This document shows, in pieces, positions 16,887-25,540 of a stretch of 64,000 nt of DNA. The stretch comes from Cellulomonas chengniuliangii (GTDB taxonomy: Bacteria; Actinomycetota; Actinomycetes; Actinomycetales; Cellulomonadaceae): contig NZ_CP101988.1 in NCBI RefSeq assembly GCF_024508335.1, positions 1,922,001 to 1,986,000 of the forward strand. Direction: 5' to 3'. The first letter of the stretch is position 1, and each line of letters starts with the position of its first letter. The position numbers were made by a program, and so were the translations under genes. The notes below the pieces were generated by a model, which saw only the letters and a program-made list of their open reading frames with translations, was not told the DNA's origin and did no database searches.

Positions 16887-19588
16887 GCAGTTCGACGACG
16901 AGCCGCGCTCCGCGTGAGCCGGCCGCCGGCGGCACGGGCGCCGGCGACCCGCGCACGGTGCTCGGGCGGCAGGTCGCGGCCCGGATGCGCCGCCCGGGGC
17001 CTCGCTCCGGACAGCGGGGCGCGACGCTGGTCGGGGCCCTCGCGGCGTCGAGCACGCGCTTCGCCGACGCCATGCAGCAGACCGCCACCGTGCGCCGCAC
17101 ACTGGCCGGTTCGAGCACCGTCGGGGCTCCCCACGTGGCGCAGGGCTCCGCGCCTCCGCGCTGGTGGAGCCCCCAGTGGCAGGCCTTGGTCGGCCACGCT
17201 GACGAGTCCCCGGCCCGCCGCCCTGGGGAGCCGCGAGCTGCCGAGCCCTCGCGACGCGCCCCGGGCCGCACCCCCACCACAGCGCCACCCACGACGCTGC
17301 CCGTCCGCCTTCCCGCGGAGGTCGCCGCCGCGGGGCCGATGGTGGTCGCGCAGGACACCCGTCGCCGCCGGCCTGCCCCGCCGACCCAAGCCTCCGGCCC
17401 GCCTCGGGGCGGCGAGGGGTCCGCGCCGGGGCAGCCCGCGGGGCCTGGGCACGGGCAGCCCGCGGCGCGCGCCGCCGCTGGGCCCAGGTCCCCCGTCGCG
17501 TCCCCCGCGCCCCGGCAGGCCGCTCCGCGCGACGCCGGCGTCGTGCGGCGCAGCGCGCGCCCTGCCCGTGGCTCGACCAGGCTCGCCCAGTCGAGCGCGC
17601 CCGAGCCGCGTGCCTCCACGCCCATGGGCGTCCCCCGGGCGTCGGGCGTCGTCGCGCCCGGCGTGCCGGCAGGCGCCGGGGTGCTGCGCCGGGGCGCGCT
17701 CGTGGCGCGTCGCGCGCAGGTCCGCGCGGCGCTCGGCGACGCTCCCCGGCGCCCGGCCGACGGCCCGCGTCACACCACCGACGGGACCGCGACGACTACG
17801 GCTCCGGCCAGGGCGGCGACCAACATCGCCGCGCCTGAGCTCGCTCTCGACCCATCAGCCGCCATCCGGGCCCACGGGGAGCCGGCGTCACGTGGCCTGG
17901 CGGGCGCCGCGTCCGCCGCCGCCGGCGCGGGCGGGCCGACGCCCCTGACGGGCCCTGCCCTCGCGGCCGCCCCGCGCGCCGGTGCTGGTGACGGGCCGGC
18001 GCGGCCGAGCGATCCCGCGCGCCCCGTCGTCGCGCACCAGCCGTCAGGCACGGCCGGCCGCGCGCTGCTGCTGCGCACCGCGCCCGGAGGCCGGGGGGCG
18101 CGGCGCATGCTGGCACCGGCCCCTGCCGCTGTGCACGTGCGCCGCCTGTGGTCTCCCTCTACCCGCGCGTTCACCGAACTGCGCCCCGCCGTCACTGGCG
18201 CTGTCGTCCCTGGCCACGCACTCCCCGGCACTGCGCTCCCCCGCACCGCCGTCCCTGGCACCGCCGTCCCTGGCACTGCCGTGCCTGGCCTCGGCGCCAC
18301 GGTCCCTGACGCGTCCGGCGCCGCCAAGCGCCCCGCCGCGTCGGCTGTCGAGCAGCGACGCAGCGGGCAGGTCGCGCGAGCGCGTGCCTCGACGCCTCCC
18401 ATCCTCGGCGGTGCGCGCCACGCCCCATCGGCCACGGTCGACGCACGCCGCGGTGACGTGATCGCCCGCGCCGTCCTGCCGTCCACCGGCCAGTCCGCGA
18501 TAGGCCCGTCCGGGCCGCCCGGCCGTCGGCTGGATGGGCCAGATGCCGTCCGACCCGCCAATGGCGCCCTGGCGCCGTCCCGCCTGCTCCGTGCCGCGGG
18601 CCCGCTCGGCGTCGGCCACGCGAGCGCGTCACCCGCCGGAACTCCTGCGGACGCGCCCGCCCCCGCCCACCGACGGCCGCACCGGCTGGCCCGGGCACTG
18701 TCCCCGGCCACGGCGCCGGCCACCACCCGTTCCCGCCGGCCCGCCTCCACGGCCCGCTCCGGCGCTGCCACACCGGCCCTGCTCCGCCGACGCCTCGACA
18801 CTGCGGGCCCGCTGTCCGCCGGCGTCCGCGGCGTGACCCGCTCGACGCCTGGCGACGGCGCTCGCGCGGCGCTGCCGGGTCCTCGAGCGGCGCGGGACGG
18901 CATGTCCGCGAGCGCCTTGTCGCCCGTCGCGCTCCGACGGTCCGTGGCGGGGGGCCTGCCTGCCGTCGGCGGCCGCACAGGCGCTGTTGTCGTCCGCCCG
19001 TCTGACGTCGCACCGAGCGTGGGGGTGCGGCCGGTCGGCCGCGCGGACGCCAGCGCCGGCGTGCGCGCGTCGTCGGAGGCGGGATGGCCGTCCACGCTGG
19101 CGCCGCCCGGCTCCGCGGCGGGTGGCTCATCCTGGGGCGCGGTCCCAGAGGTGCGTCGCTCCCCGCTGCTGGGGGGCCTGGCCGCCTCGTCCGCGATGGC
19201 GCCGCCCCGTGGCGCGTCCCTGCCGCCACGGCCCCCGGCCGCGGCCGCCGCGCCGGGCGCACGCCCTCCCGTCCCCGCTGTCGCGCGACCCGCCACCGGT
19301 GGCCCGTCAGGCGTCGGCGCCACCGTGCGCCGGTCCCTCGACCCCGCCGCGATGGCCTGGTTGATGGACGCACCCACCTCGACCCCAGAGAGGCAGGCCC
19401 CCATGCCGCACGCGCTGGCCGACGCACCCCCACTCCCTCGTCCGGCCGCACCGGCCCTCGCTCCGGCGACCTCGCTGGACGAGGCGACGCTGGCGCGGAT
19501 CGTCGACACCGTCGTCGAGCGCGTCGAGGCCCGGCTGGTCGACGAGGTCGAGCGGCGCGGGCACCGCTCCGCGTGGGGGGTGTTCTGA
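16883..19588 (+). CDS. 901-aa Ala/Pro/Arg-rich low-complexity CIS protein
   Basis: 901 aa with almost no hydrophobic core pattern: long runs of Ala, Pro, Gly, Arg, Ser and Thr, predicted by eye to be intrinsically disordered and strongly basic. Two parts look ordered. One is a short N-terminal stretch (about 25-60, LGRQVAARMRRP, GATLVGALAASSTRFADAM). The other is a C-terminal helix (about 865-895, LARIVDTVVERVEARLVDEVERRG) that resembles the end of proteins at this position in other eCIS loci. Residues ~440-470 hold a tandem (V/L)PGTA repeat. It lies between tube 2 and the LysM baseplate gene. A baseplate-hub linker, a tape-measure-like or a cargo-related protein are all possible; none is shown. 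A 4-nt overlap precedes it and a 1-nt overlap follows. Confidence 0.75.
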   Translation: MSSSTTSRAPREPAAGGTGAGDPRTVLGRQVAARMRRPGPRSGQRGATLVGALAASSTRFADAMQQTATVRRTLAGSSTVGAPHVAQGSAPPRWWSPQWQALVGHADESPARRPGEPRAAEPSRRAPGRTPTTAPPTTLPVRLPAEVAAAGPMVVAQDTRRRRPAPPTQASGPPRGGEGSAPGQPAGPGHGQPAARAAAGPRSPVASPAPRQAAPRDAGVVRRSARPARGSTRLAQSSAPEPRASTPMGVPRASGVVAPGVPAGAGVLRRGALVARRAQVRAALGDAPRRPADGPRHTTDGTATTTAPARAATNIAAPELALDPSAAIRAHGEPASRGLAGAASAAAGAGGPTPLTGPALAAAPRAGAGDGPARPSDPARPVVAHQPSGTAGRALLLRTAPGGRGARRMLAPAPAAVHVRRLWSPSTRAFTELRPAVTGAVVPGHALPGTALPRTAVPGTAVPGTAVPGLGATVPDASGAAKRPAASAVEQRRSGQVARARASTPPILGGARHAPSATVDARRGDVIARAVLPSTGQSAIGPSGPPGRRLDGPDAVRPANGALAPSRLLRAAGPLGVGHASASPAGTPADAPAPAHRRPHRLARALSPATAPATTRSRRPASTARSGAATPALLRRRLDTAGPLSAGVRGVTRSTPGDGARAALPGPRAARDGMSASALSPVALRRSVAGGLPAVGGRTGAVVVRPSDVAPSVGVRPVGRADASAGVRASSEAGWPSTLAPPGSAAGGSSWGAVPEVRRSPLLGGLAASSAMAPPRGASLPPRPPAAAAAPGARPPVPAVARPATGGPSGVGATVRRSLDPAAMAWLMDAPTSTPERQAPMPHALADAPPLPRPAAPALAPATSLDEATLARIVDTVVERVEARLVDEVERRGHRSAWGVF
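18206..18289 (+). repeat. 15-bp tandem repeat inside the 901-aa gene
   Basis: About 5.6 copies of a 15-bp unit close to GTCCCTGGCACCGCC, in frame, encoding repeated VPGTA/LPGTA pentapeptides. In-frame repeats of this kind can change copy number without frameshift. Confidence 0.8.
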
Positions 19589-20244
19589 TGGCCGGCCCTG
19601 AGAAGGCGTTCCTGGAGATCGAGGGCGGCGACCGTCTGCCGTGCCTGTTCAACCCGTCGCAGCTGGAGATCACACGCTCCAACGACTGGCTCGCGCACCG
19701 CATGCCGGGGCGCGGAGTCCCCCGGCTGCAGTACGGGGGCGCGAACCCGGGATGGATGCGGGTCGAGCTGTTCTTCGACACCACGGACGACGGGGCCCCG
19801 GTCACGCGGCACACGGGCAAGATCCTCGAGCTCATGGACGTCGACCCGTCGCTGCCCGGCACCGACGAGACGTCGCGCAACGCCCGACCGCCGTACGTGA
19901 CGTTCCACTGGGGCGAGCTGCACTCGTTCCGCGCGGTCATCGCGGACCTCGCGCTGACCTTCACGTACTTCTCATCCACGGGCACCCCGCTGCGCGCGAC
20001 GCTCGACCTGACGATGCGCCAGTACGAGCCGTCGCGCGCCTTCGGACCCCAGAACCCGACCTCGGGCACCCCGCAACCGCACCGGGCGCATCGGGTGCTG
20101 GCCGGGGAGACGCTCGACCGGATCGCCGCCCGGTACTACGGCGACTCGACCCGGTGGCGCCTGCTGGCGTCGGCCAACGGCATCGCCGACCCGCTCGAGC
20201 TGCGCGCCGGGGCGTTGCTGTCCGTCCCCCGGATGGACGCATGA
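19588..20244 (+). CDS. CIS baseplate protein with C-terminal LysM domain (gp53-like)
   Basis: 218 aa. Residues 1-160 (EKAFLEIEGGDRLPCLFNPSQLEI, VELFFDTTDDG, PPYVTFHWGELHSFRAVIADL) are the conserved eCIS/T4 gp53-like baseplate domain. Residues ~165-216 are a LysM motif (HRVLAGETLDRIAARYYGDSTRWRLLASANGI), which in phage gp53 proteins links the spike to the wedges and may also bind glycan. The start at 19588 shares one base with the preceding stop (TGATG), and its end overlaps the spike gene (ATGA). Confidence 0.9.
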   Translation: MAGPEKAFLEIEGGDRLPCLFNPSQLEITRSNDWLAHRMPGRGVPRLQYGGANPGWMRVELFFDTTDDGAPVTRHTGKILELMDVDPSLPGTDETSRNARPPYVTFHWGELHSFRAVIADLALTFTYFSSTGTPLRATLDLTMRQYEPSRAFGPQNPTSGTPQPHRAHRVLAGETLDRIAARYYGDSTRWRLLASANGIADPLELRAGALLSVPRMDA

Positions 20245-22052
20245 GCGCCGTCGACGACCTCCCCGCGGAGACGGGCACCCGCCTCGCCCCGCACGTGAAG
20301 GTCGACGGCGCTCCGCTGTCCGACGCGTGGGCGGCGGCGCTCACCGAGCTGCGGGTGCAGGTCGGCGTGCGGACGGTGGGACGCTGCACGCTGCGGTTCG
20401 CGGACCCGGGGTACGCGTTGTCCTCGAGTCCGCAGCTCACGCTCGGCGACACTGTCGAGGTGCTGGCGGCGCCAGCCAGCGGTCGCGGCGCCCTGGTCTC
20501 GGTGTTCGTCGGCACGGTGAGGGGCGTGGGCGTCGAGCACCGTGGAGCGGGGTCCTCCGAGCTCAAGGTCGTGGTCGAGGACGTCGCGGCGAGCCTGGCG
20601 TTGTCGACCACCGCGGCCACATACCTGGAGATGTCCTACGACGACATCATCACCGAGGTGGTGCGCCGCCACGCGGACGTCTCCCTGACGCGTGAGGGGG
20701 GCGCGGTCCAGCCCTACGTGCTGCAGGCCGACTCCGACCTGGCCTTCGTCGACGAGCTGACCCGCCGCGCCGGGATGGAGTGGGTGGTCGAGGGCGGCTC
20801 CTTCCACGTGTGGCCCAACTCGTCGAGCTCCGGGGCCGCACGCCCGGGCGGCGACGACGTGGAGCTGCGTCTGGGGTCGACGCTCAGCGACTTCCAGGTG
20901 CAGCTGACGGCGGGGGCGCCCTCGAGCGTGCGCGTGCGTGGGTGGGACCCGGCCGCGCAGCAGCCCATCGAATCGGTCGAGGCCTCGACCGGCGCCGCCG
21001 GCTCGAGCCCGATCGGGAAGAGGTTCGGCCTGGCGGCCGTGCAGGGCGGGGAGGTCCTCGACGCGGCGAGCGTCCCCGCCGACGGCGCGGAGGCCTCGGC
21101 TCTCGCGCGGGCACGGCTGCGGGCGTCGGGCAGCGTGCTCGCGCGCGGCCGGGGCACGGTGCAACCGGGCCTCCGACCGGGCGGGTCCGTCACCGTCCTC
21201 GACGCCGGCCCGTCCTCGGGCTCGTACCAGCTGCGCGAGGTGGTGCACACGTACGACGGCCGCGGGTTCCTGACCCAGTTCGTCGCGGGCGACCGGCCCG
21301 CGAGCCCGGTCTACGACGCCCTGGCCGGGGCCCGGGAGCCCGCCGGGGGCAGCTTCACCCATGTGGGCCTGGCCGTGGGCCGCGTCACCGACACCAAGGA
21401 CCCCGAGAAGCACGGCCGGGTGCGCGTGCAGCTGCTCGGCCTCTCGGCGACGGTGGAGTCGCCCTGGGCGCGGGTGGCGGCCATCGGCGGCGGCGTCGAC
21501 CGCGGGATGGTGGCGGTCCCCGAGGTCGGCGACGAGGTGCTCGTCGGGTTCGAGTCGGGCGACGTCCGCCACCCCGTCGTGCTGGGCGGCCTGTTCGGCG
21601 CCAGCGACCGTTCCCCCCAGGGCACTGTCGACGAGAACGGCGCGGTCGTCAGCCGTCGCCTCACGTCACGCCTGGGCCACGTGATCGAGCTGGGCGACGG
21701 GCAGGGCGCCGACGCGCGCCACGTGCTGCTCGAGCTCGCGGGCCGCAAGCACAGCCTCCGTCTGGGCGAGGACCGGGCCCACCTCACTGTGCCCGACGAC
21801 GTCCCCCTGGCCATCAGCGCGGGATCGGCCACGATCACGCTCGACGGCAAGGGCGCGATCACGCTCGACGGCACGACCGTGACCGTCAAGGCGCGGCAGA
21901 AGCTGGCCCTGTCGGGGTCCTCGGTGGAGATCACGGCGACCTCCGACCTCAAGGCGTCGGGGACGACAGTCGACCTCAAGGGGTCGGGGACCACGACGGT
22001 GCAGGCAGGCGGCCAGGCCGTCATCAAGGGAGCGATGGTGCAGATCAACTGA
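20241..22052 (+). CDS. CIS spike protein (VgrG/gp27-gp5 type)
   Basis: 603 aa. The first ~350 residues form the gp27-like hub (phage GPD family; GRCTLRFADPGY, SDLAFVDELTRRAGMEWVVEGG). Residues ~371-453 are a gp5 OB-fold (GLAVGRVTDTKDPEKHGRV, then VPEVGDEVLVGFESGD and HPVVLGGLFG). Residues ~525-603 are short beta-helix repeats (ITLDGKGAITLDGTTVTVKA, VDLKGSG) that build the trimeric needle. No enzymatic domain follows the needle. The tip is probably completed by a PAAR-like protein such as the DUF4280 product near 37.3 kb. Coupled to its neighbours by 4-nt and 1-nt overlaps. Confidence 0.94.
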   Translation: MSAVDDLPAETGTRLAPHVKVDGAPLSDAWAAALTELRVQVGVRTVGRCTLRFADPGYALSSSPQLTLGDTVEVLAAPASGRGALVSVFVGTVRGVGVEHRGAGSSELKVVVEDVAASLALSTTAATYLEMSYDDIITEVVRRHADVSLTREGGAVQPYVLQADSDLAFVDELTRRAGMEWVVEGGSFHVWPNSSSSGAARPGGDDVELRLGSTLSDFQVQLTAGAPSSVRVRGWDPAAQQPIESVEASTGAAGSSPIGKRFGLAAVQGGEVLDAASVPADGAEASALARARLRASGSVLARGRGTVQPGLRPGGSVTVLDAGPSSGSYQLREVVHTYDGRGFLTQFVAGDRPASPVYDALAGAREPAGGSFTHVGLAVGRVTDTKDPEKHGRVRVQLLGLSATVESPWARVAAIGGGVDRGMVAVPEVGDEVLVGFESGDVRHPVVLGGLFGASDRSPQGTVDENGAVVSRRLTSRLGHVIELGDGQGADARHVLLELAGRKHSLRLGEDRAHLTVPDDVPLAISAGSATITLDGKGAITLDGTTVTVKARQKLALSGSSVEITATSDLKASGTTVDLKGSGTTTVQAGGQAVIKGAMVQIN

Positions 22053-22489
22053 TGGACGCCACCACATCGCCGGAGCGCGGGCTCGACCAGGGCGCGTCCT
22101 TCATCGGGCGCGGCTTCAGCTGGCCGCTGCAGGTCGACCACGCGGGCTCGATCAAGCTGACGCACGGCCCCGAGGACATCGACCGCTCGATCCGGCTCAT
22201 CCTGCTCACGGCGCCCGGCGAGCGGCTCATGCGCCCGCAGTTCGGGTGCCGCATCTGGGACCTGCTCTTCGAGCCCGTCACCGCGAACCTGCTCGGCCTG
22301 ATCAGCGAGGCCGTGCGCGACGCGCTGGCCCAATGGGAGCCGCGCGCCGTCGTCGAGGACGTCGAGCCCGTGCAGGACGAGGACGTGCCGTCCCTCGTCC
22401 ACATCCGCATCACGTACCGCGTGGTGTCCACGAACAGCCGACGCAACCTCGTGTACCCGTTCTACGTCATCCCGCACGAGGAGCACTGA
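22052..22489 (+). CDS. CIS baseplate wedge protein, gp25 family
   Basis: 145 aa, GPW/gp25 family with lysozyme-like fold. Visible: FSWPLQVDHAGSIKLTHG, DIDRSIRLILLTAPGERLM, FGCRIWDLLFEP. gp25 starts sheath assembly at the baseplate and shares the handshake fold of the sheath. One-base overlaps with both neighbours (TGATG) show tight coupling within the operon. Confidence 0.96.
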   Translation: MDATTSPERGLDQGASFIGRGFSWPLQVDHAGSIKLTHGPEDIDRSIRLILLTAPGERLMRPQFGCRIWDLLFEPVTANLLGLISEAVRDALAQWEPRAVVEDVEPVQDEDVPSLVHIRITYRVVSTNSRRNLVYPFYVIPHEEH

Positions 22490-24435
22490 TGCCGCTTCCC
22501 CCGCCCCACCTCGACGACCGGTCCTTCCAGGACATCGTCGACGAGACCAAGCGGCTCATCCCGCGCTTCACCCCAGAGTGGACCAACCACAATGTGTCCG
22601 ACCCCGGGGTCGCGCTCATCGAGCTGTTCGCGTGGATGAGCGAGATGGTGCTGTTCCGCGTCAACCAGGTGCCCGAGCGGCTGTACGTGCACTTCCTCAA
22701 CCTGGTGGGCGTCGAGCCGTTCCCCGCCTCGACCGCCCGCACCGACCTGACGTTCTGGCTGTCCGCCCCGACCGACAAGCCAGTGGTCGTGCCCGCGGGG
22801 ACGCAGGTGGCGACGGCCGCCGGCGGCGCGCAGGAGCCGGTGGTGTTCGCCACGGTGGGCGAGCGCGTCATCATCCCGCCGACGCTCGTCGCCGCGCACA
22901 CCGCGGCCGCGCACACCGGGGACGCCGTCGAGGCGTTGGGCGACCTCCGCTACCCGGGACAGGCTGTGGTGGTGTTCCCGTCCAGCCCGCTGGCGCCGGG
23001 CGACAGCCTCCTGCTGGGGTTCGCGGACCCCCTCGCGGGCCTCGTGCTGCGCATGGACGTGGAGGCCGACGCTGAGGGCATCGGCGTCGACCCGCGCAAC
23101 CCGCCGCTGGCCTGGGAGGTGTGGTCCGGCGAGGGCTGGGTCGCCGCGCAGGTCCATGAGGACACGACGGGCGGCTTGAACCGCGACGGCTCGATCGTGC
23201 TCGTCCTGCCACCGGTCCACCAGCCGCTGACCCTGGCCGGGGTGGGCGCGCACTGGCTCCGCGCCCGGCTCACGCAGCCCGCGCCGGGGCAGCCCACCTA
23301 TGAGGCGTCGCCACGCCTGCACTCCCTGAGCGCGCACGCCGTGGGCGCCACGACCCCGGCCGAGCACGCCGCCGTGGCCCCCGCCGAACGCCTCGGCCGC
23401 TCCGACGGCACTCCCGAGCAGCGCTTCACGGTGTCCCGCCGCCCGGTCGCGCGGCGCCGGCCCGACGAGGTGGTGCGCGTCATCACGCACGACACCGCGA
23501 CCGTCTGGCAGGAGGTCCCCGACTTCTCCGCGTCAGGCCCCGCTGACCTGCACGTGGTCTGGGACTCGTCGACCGGCGAGGTGCGGTTCGGCCCGCGGGT
23601 GCGCTACCCCGACGGCACGGTGCGCCAGCACGGCGCCATCCCACCGGACGGGGCCGAGGTCGCTGTGACGAGCTACCGCCATGGCGGGGGCGCGGCCGGC
23701 AACGTCGGATCGGGCACCCTCACCGCGTTGCGCTCGACGGTGCCGATGGTCGCCTCCGTGACGAACCTGCGCCCCGCCACGGGCGGTGTGGACGCCGAGT
23801 CGGTGGACGAGGCGAAGACCCGCGGGCCGCTCATGCTCCGCACGGGGATGCGCGCCGTGACGGCGGGCGACTACGAGCGGCTCACCCACGAGACGTCGGC
23901 CGAGGTGGCCCGCGCCCGCTGCCTGCCCTCGGCCGACGGCCGCCAGCCCGTGCGGGTGCTCGTGGTGCCCCGGCTCGCCGGCGACCCCCGCCAGCACGTC
24001 ATCGACGACTTCGCGCTCTCGAGCCACCTCCTGGACGCGGTGTGCGAGGTGCTCGACGAGCGTCGGCCGGTGGGAGTCGCGGTCGAGGTCGGCACGCCCT
24101 ACTACCAGGGCGTCAGCATCGCGGCGCTCGTGCGGGCCCTGCCCGGCAGGCCGCTGCCGATGGTGCGCGACCGGATCCTCGACGCCCTGCACCGCTACGT
24201 GCACCCCCTCACCGGAGGGCCCGACGGGACGGGCTGGCCCTTCGAGGCCGATCTGACAGCAGCCGTCGTCGCTCAGCTGATCGAGGCCGTGGAGGGCGTC
24301 GAGCGGGTGGACGAGGTCCAGCTGTTCGCGTTCGACCTGCGCAACGGCCGCCGGGTGGGCGTGGGCCGGGACGCCCTGCGGCTCGAGCCGCACGCGCTGT
24401 TCCTCTCGGCCGCCCACCAGGTCGTGGTCAAGTGA
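22489..24435 (+). CDS. CIS baseplate J-like wedge protein
   Basis: 648 aa, baseplate J/gp6-like family. The N-terminal DDRSFQDIVDETKRLIPRFTPEWTNHNVSDPGVALIELFAWM is the hallmark of eCIS baseplate J proteins. Later parts include EVAVTSYRHGGGAAGNVGSGTL and DAESVDEAKTRGPLMLRTGMRAVTAGDYE, the conserved J core. It forms the baseplate ring with gp25 and tail protein I. Only one J gene is present here, whereas many extracellular systems have two. Confidence 0.95.
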   Translation: MPLPPPHLDDRSFQDIVDETKRLIPRFTPEWTNHNVSDPGVALIELFAWMSEMVLFRVNQVPERLYVHFLNLVGVEPFPASTARTDLTFWLSAPTDKPVVVPAGTQVATAAGGAQEPVVFATVGERVIIPPTLVAAHTAAAHTGDAVEALGDLRYPGQAVVVFPSSPLAPGDSLLLGFADPLAGLVLRMDVEADAEGIGVDPRNPPLAWEVWSGEGWVAAQVHEDTTGGLNRDGSIVLVLPPVHQPLTLAGVGAHWLRARLTQPAPGQPTYEASPRLHSLSAHAVGATTPAEHAAVAPAERLGRSDGTPEQRFTVSRRPVARRRPDEVVRVITHDTATVWQEVPDFSASGPADLHVVWDSSTGEVRFGPRVRYPDGTVRQHGAIPPDGAEVAVTSYRHGGGAAGNVGSGTLTALRSTVPMVASVTNLRPATGGVDAESVDEAKTRGPLMLRTGMRAVTAGDYERLTHETSAEVARARCLPSADGRQPVRVLVVPRLAGDPRQHVIDDFALSSHLLDAVCEVLDERRPVGVAVEVGTPYYQGVSIAALVRALPGRPLPMVRDRILDALHRYVHPLTGGPDGTGWPFEADLTAAVVAQLIEAVEGVERVDEVQLFAFDLRNGRRVGVGRDALRLEPHALFLSAAHQVVVK

Positions 24436-24441
24436 GGCGAC

Positions 24442-25011
24442 GTGGCTGACGACTGGATGCTGCGCCAGCTCCCCCCGGCGATGCTCGACGACGACTTCTT
24501 CGTGCGGTTCCTGTCCATCTTCCAGACCCAGGCCAACACCCTGCTCGCGCACGCGGAGAACCTGCGGCACCTCGCCGACCCGGGCGTCGCGCCCCCGGAG
24601 ATGGCACGCTGGCTCGGCACGTGGATCGGCATGGACGGGGTCGACGCCGCCCTGCCGGAGCGGCTGCAGCGCGACCTGGTCCGCAACGCCGCGCAGTCGC
24701 TGCCCTGGCGCGGGACCCGGCGCGGGCTGGTGTCCCTGCTCGAGGTGCTCAGCGGCGGGCCGGTGGAGGTCCGCGACGGTGGGGGGGTCTTCCCGGAGGG
24801 CGGCGCGGGCGACGACCCCGGCTGGGTGGCCCTGCGCGTCGCCACGACGGGGATGCTGGAGGAGGCGGACTTCGCCGCCCGCGTCGCCGAGGAGCTCCCG
24901 GCGCACGTCCGCGCCGAGCTGTGGGTCGGCGACCGGCAGGTCCCTCTCGCGGGCGCCGTTCCCCGGGACGAGCGGGCGACGGCCACGGCGCCGATCGGCG
25001 AGGGCGCATGA
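24442..25011 (+). CDS. CIS baseplate protein, phage tail protein I-like
   Basis: 189 aa. The conserved block DWMLRQLPPAMLDDDFFVRFLSIFQTQANTLLAHAENL, followed by PPEMARWLGTWIGMDGVDAALPERLQRDL and WRGTRRGLVSLLEVLSG, is typical of the tail-protein-I/gpI partner of baseplate J in eCIS clusters. GTG start at 24442, six bases after the J stop. Its stop overlaps the next start (ATGA). Completes the wedge heterotrimer in phage-like baseplates. Confidence 0.88.
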   Translation: MADDWMLRQLPPAMLDDDFFVRFLSIFQTQANTLLAHAENLRHLADPGVAPPEMARWLGTWIGMDGVDAALPERLQRDLVRNAAQSLPWRGTRRGLVSLLEVLSGGPVEVRDGGGVFPEGGAGDDPGWVALRVATTGMLEEADFAARVAEELPAHVRAELWVGDRQVPLAGAVPRDERATATAPIGEGA

Positions 25012-25517
25012 CCACGCAGGAGCAGGCCGGCTCGCATGAGGGCGGCGCACCCGAGCTCCCGGCTCGCCCTTCCGCCGTCCCCGTCGCCCGGCAGTGCCCG
25101 CAGTGCGCGCTGCCGGGGACGGTCGTGTCCGGCAGGCGCAGCGCCGACGACTTCTGCGGGCGGTGCGACTTCCCCCTGTTCTGGGCCGGGGACCGGGTCG
25201 AGCGCGCGCTCGTGGACGAGGGCGTCGAGGACAGCCTGCGCCGCAGCCCGGGGACCGTCGGCTCCGCGGCGCTGGCGAGCACGCCCTGCCCCGGGTGCGC
25301 CGAGCTGAACGTGCCATCGGCGACCCGGTGCGTGCGGTGCGGCTCGGGGATGACCCCGCCCCCGCCGGTGGTCCACGTCCCGCCGGCGCCCGAGCCCTTC
25401 ACGCTGCCGCCGCTCGCCCAGCTGGGGGCGTGGCGGCTGCTGCCCTGGAACGCGGTCGGTGCGGGATGCGGGCTCGCCCTGGTGCTCGGCGCCGTCGCGG
25501 CCTGGCCGCTGCGCTGA
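25008..25517 (+). CDS. Double zinc-ribbon protein with C-terminal membrane helix (CIS-associated)
   Basis: 169 aa. Two Cys4 zinc-ribbon-like motifs are visible: CPQC...CGRC (about residues 30-50) and CPGC...CVRC (about 97-115). A Pro-rich linker follows, and then one hydrophobic segment at the very C-terminus (about 148-166, AVGAGCGLALVLGAVAAWPL). No signal peptide is present, so the ribbons are expected in the cytoplasm with the protein tail-anchored. It is the last gene of CIS operon 1. A membrane protein at the same place in the Streptomyces CIS locus is reported to attach the particle to the membrane, and by position and topology this could be the counterpart. That is inference; sequence identity was not tested. 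Confidence 0.7.
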   Translation: MTTQEQAGSHEGGAPELPARPSAVPVARQCPQCALPGTVVSGRRSADDFCGRCDFPLFWAGDRVERALVDEGVEDSLRRSPGTVGSAALASTPCPGCAELNVPSATRCVRCGSGMTPPPPVVHVPPAPEPFTLPPLAQLGAWRLLPWNAVGAGCGLALVLGAVAAWPLR

Positions 25518-25540
25518 CACCGGGCGACGCCCCGGTCAGC
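25513..25540. terminator. Hairpin between the two convergent CIS operons
   Basis: GCTGAC plus CGGG on the left pairs with CCCGGTCAGC on the right, with a two-base bulge. It spans both stop codons of the convergent genes. Confidence 0.45.

Noticed and set aside
16883-19588. Calling the 901-aa protein a classical tape measure
   Set aside because: Tape measures are long helices; this sequence is too rich in Pro and Gly and lacks heptads or hydrophobic helices. Position alone is not enough.
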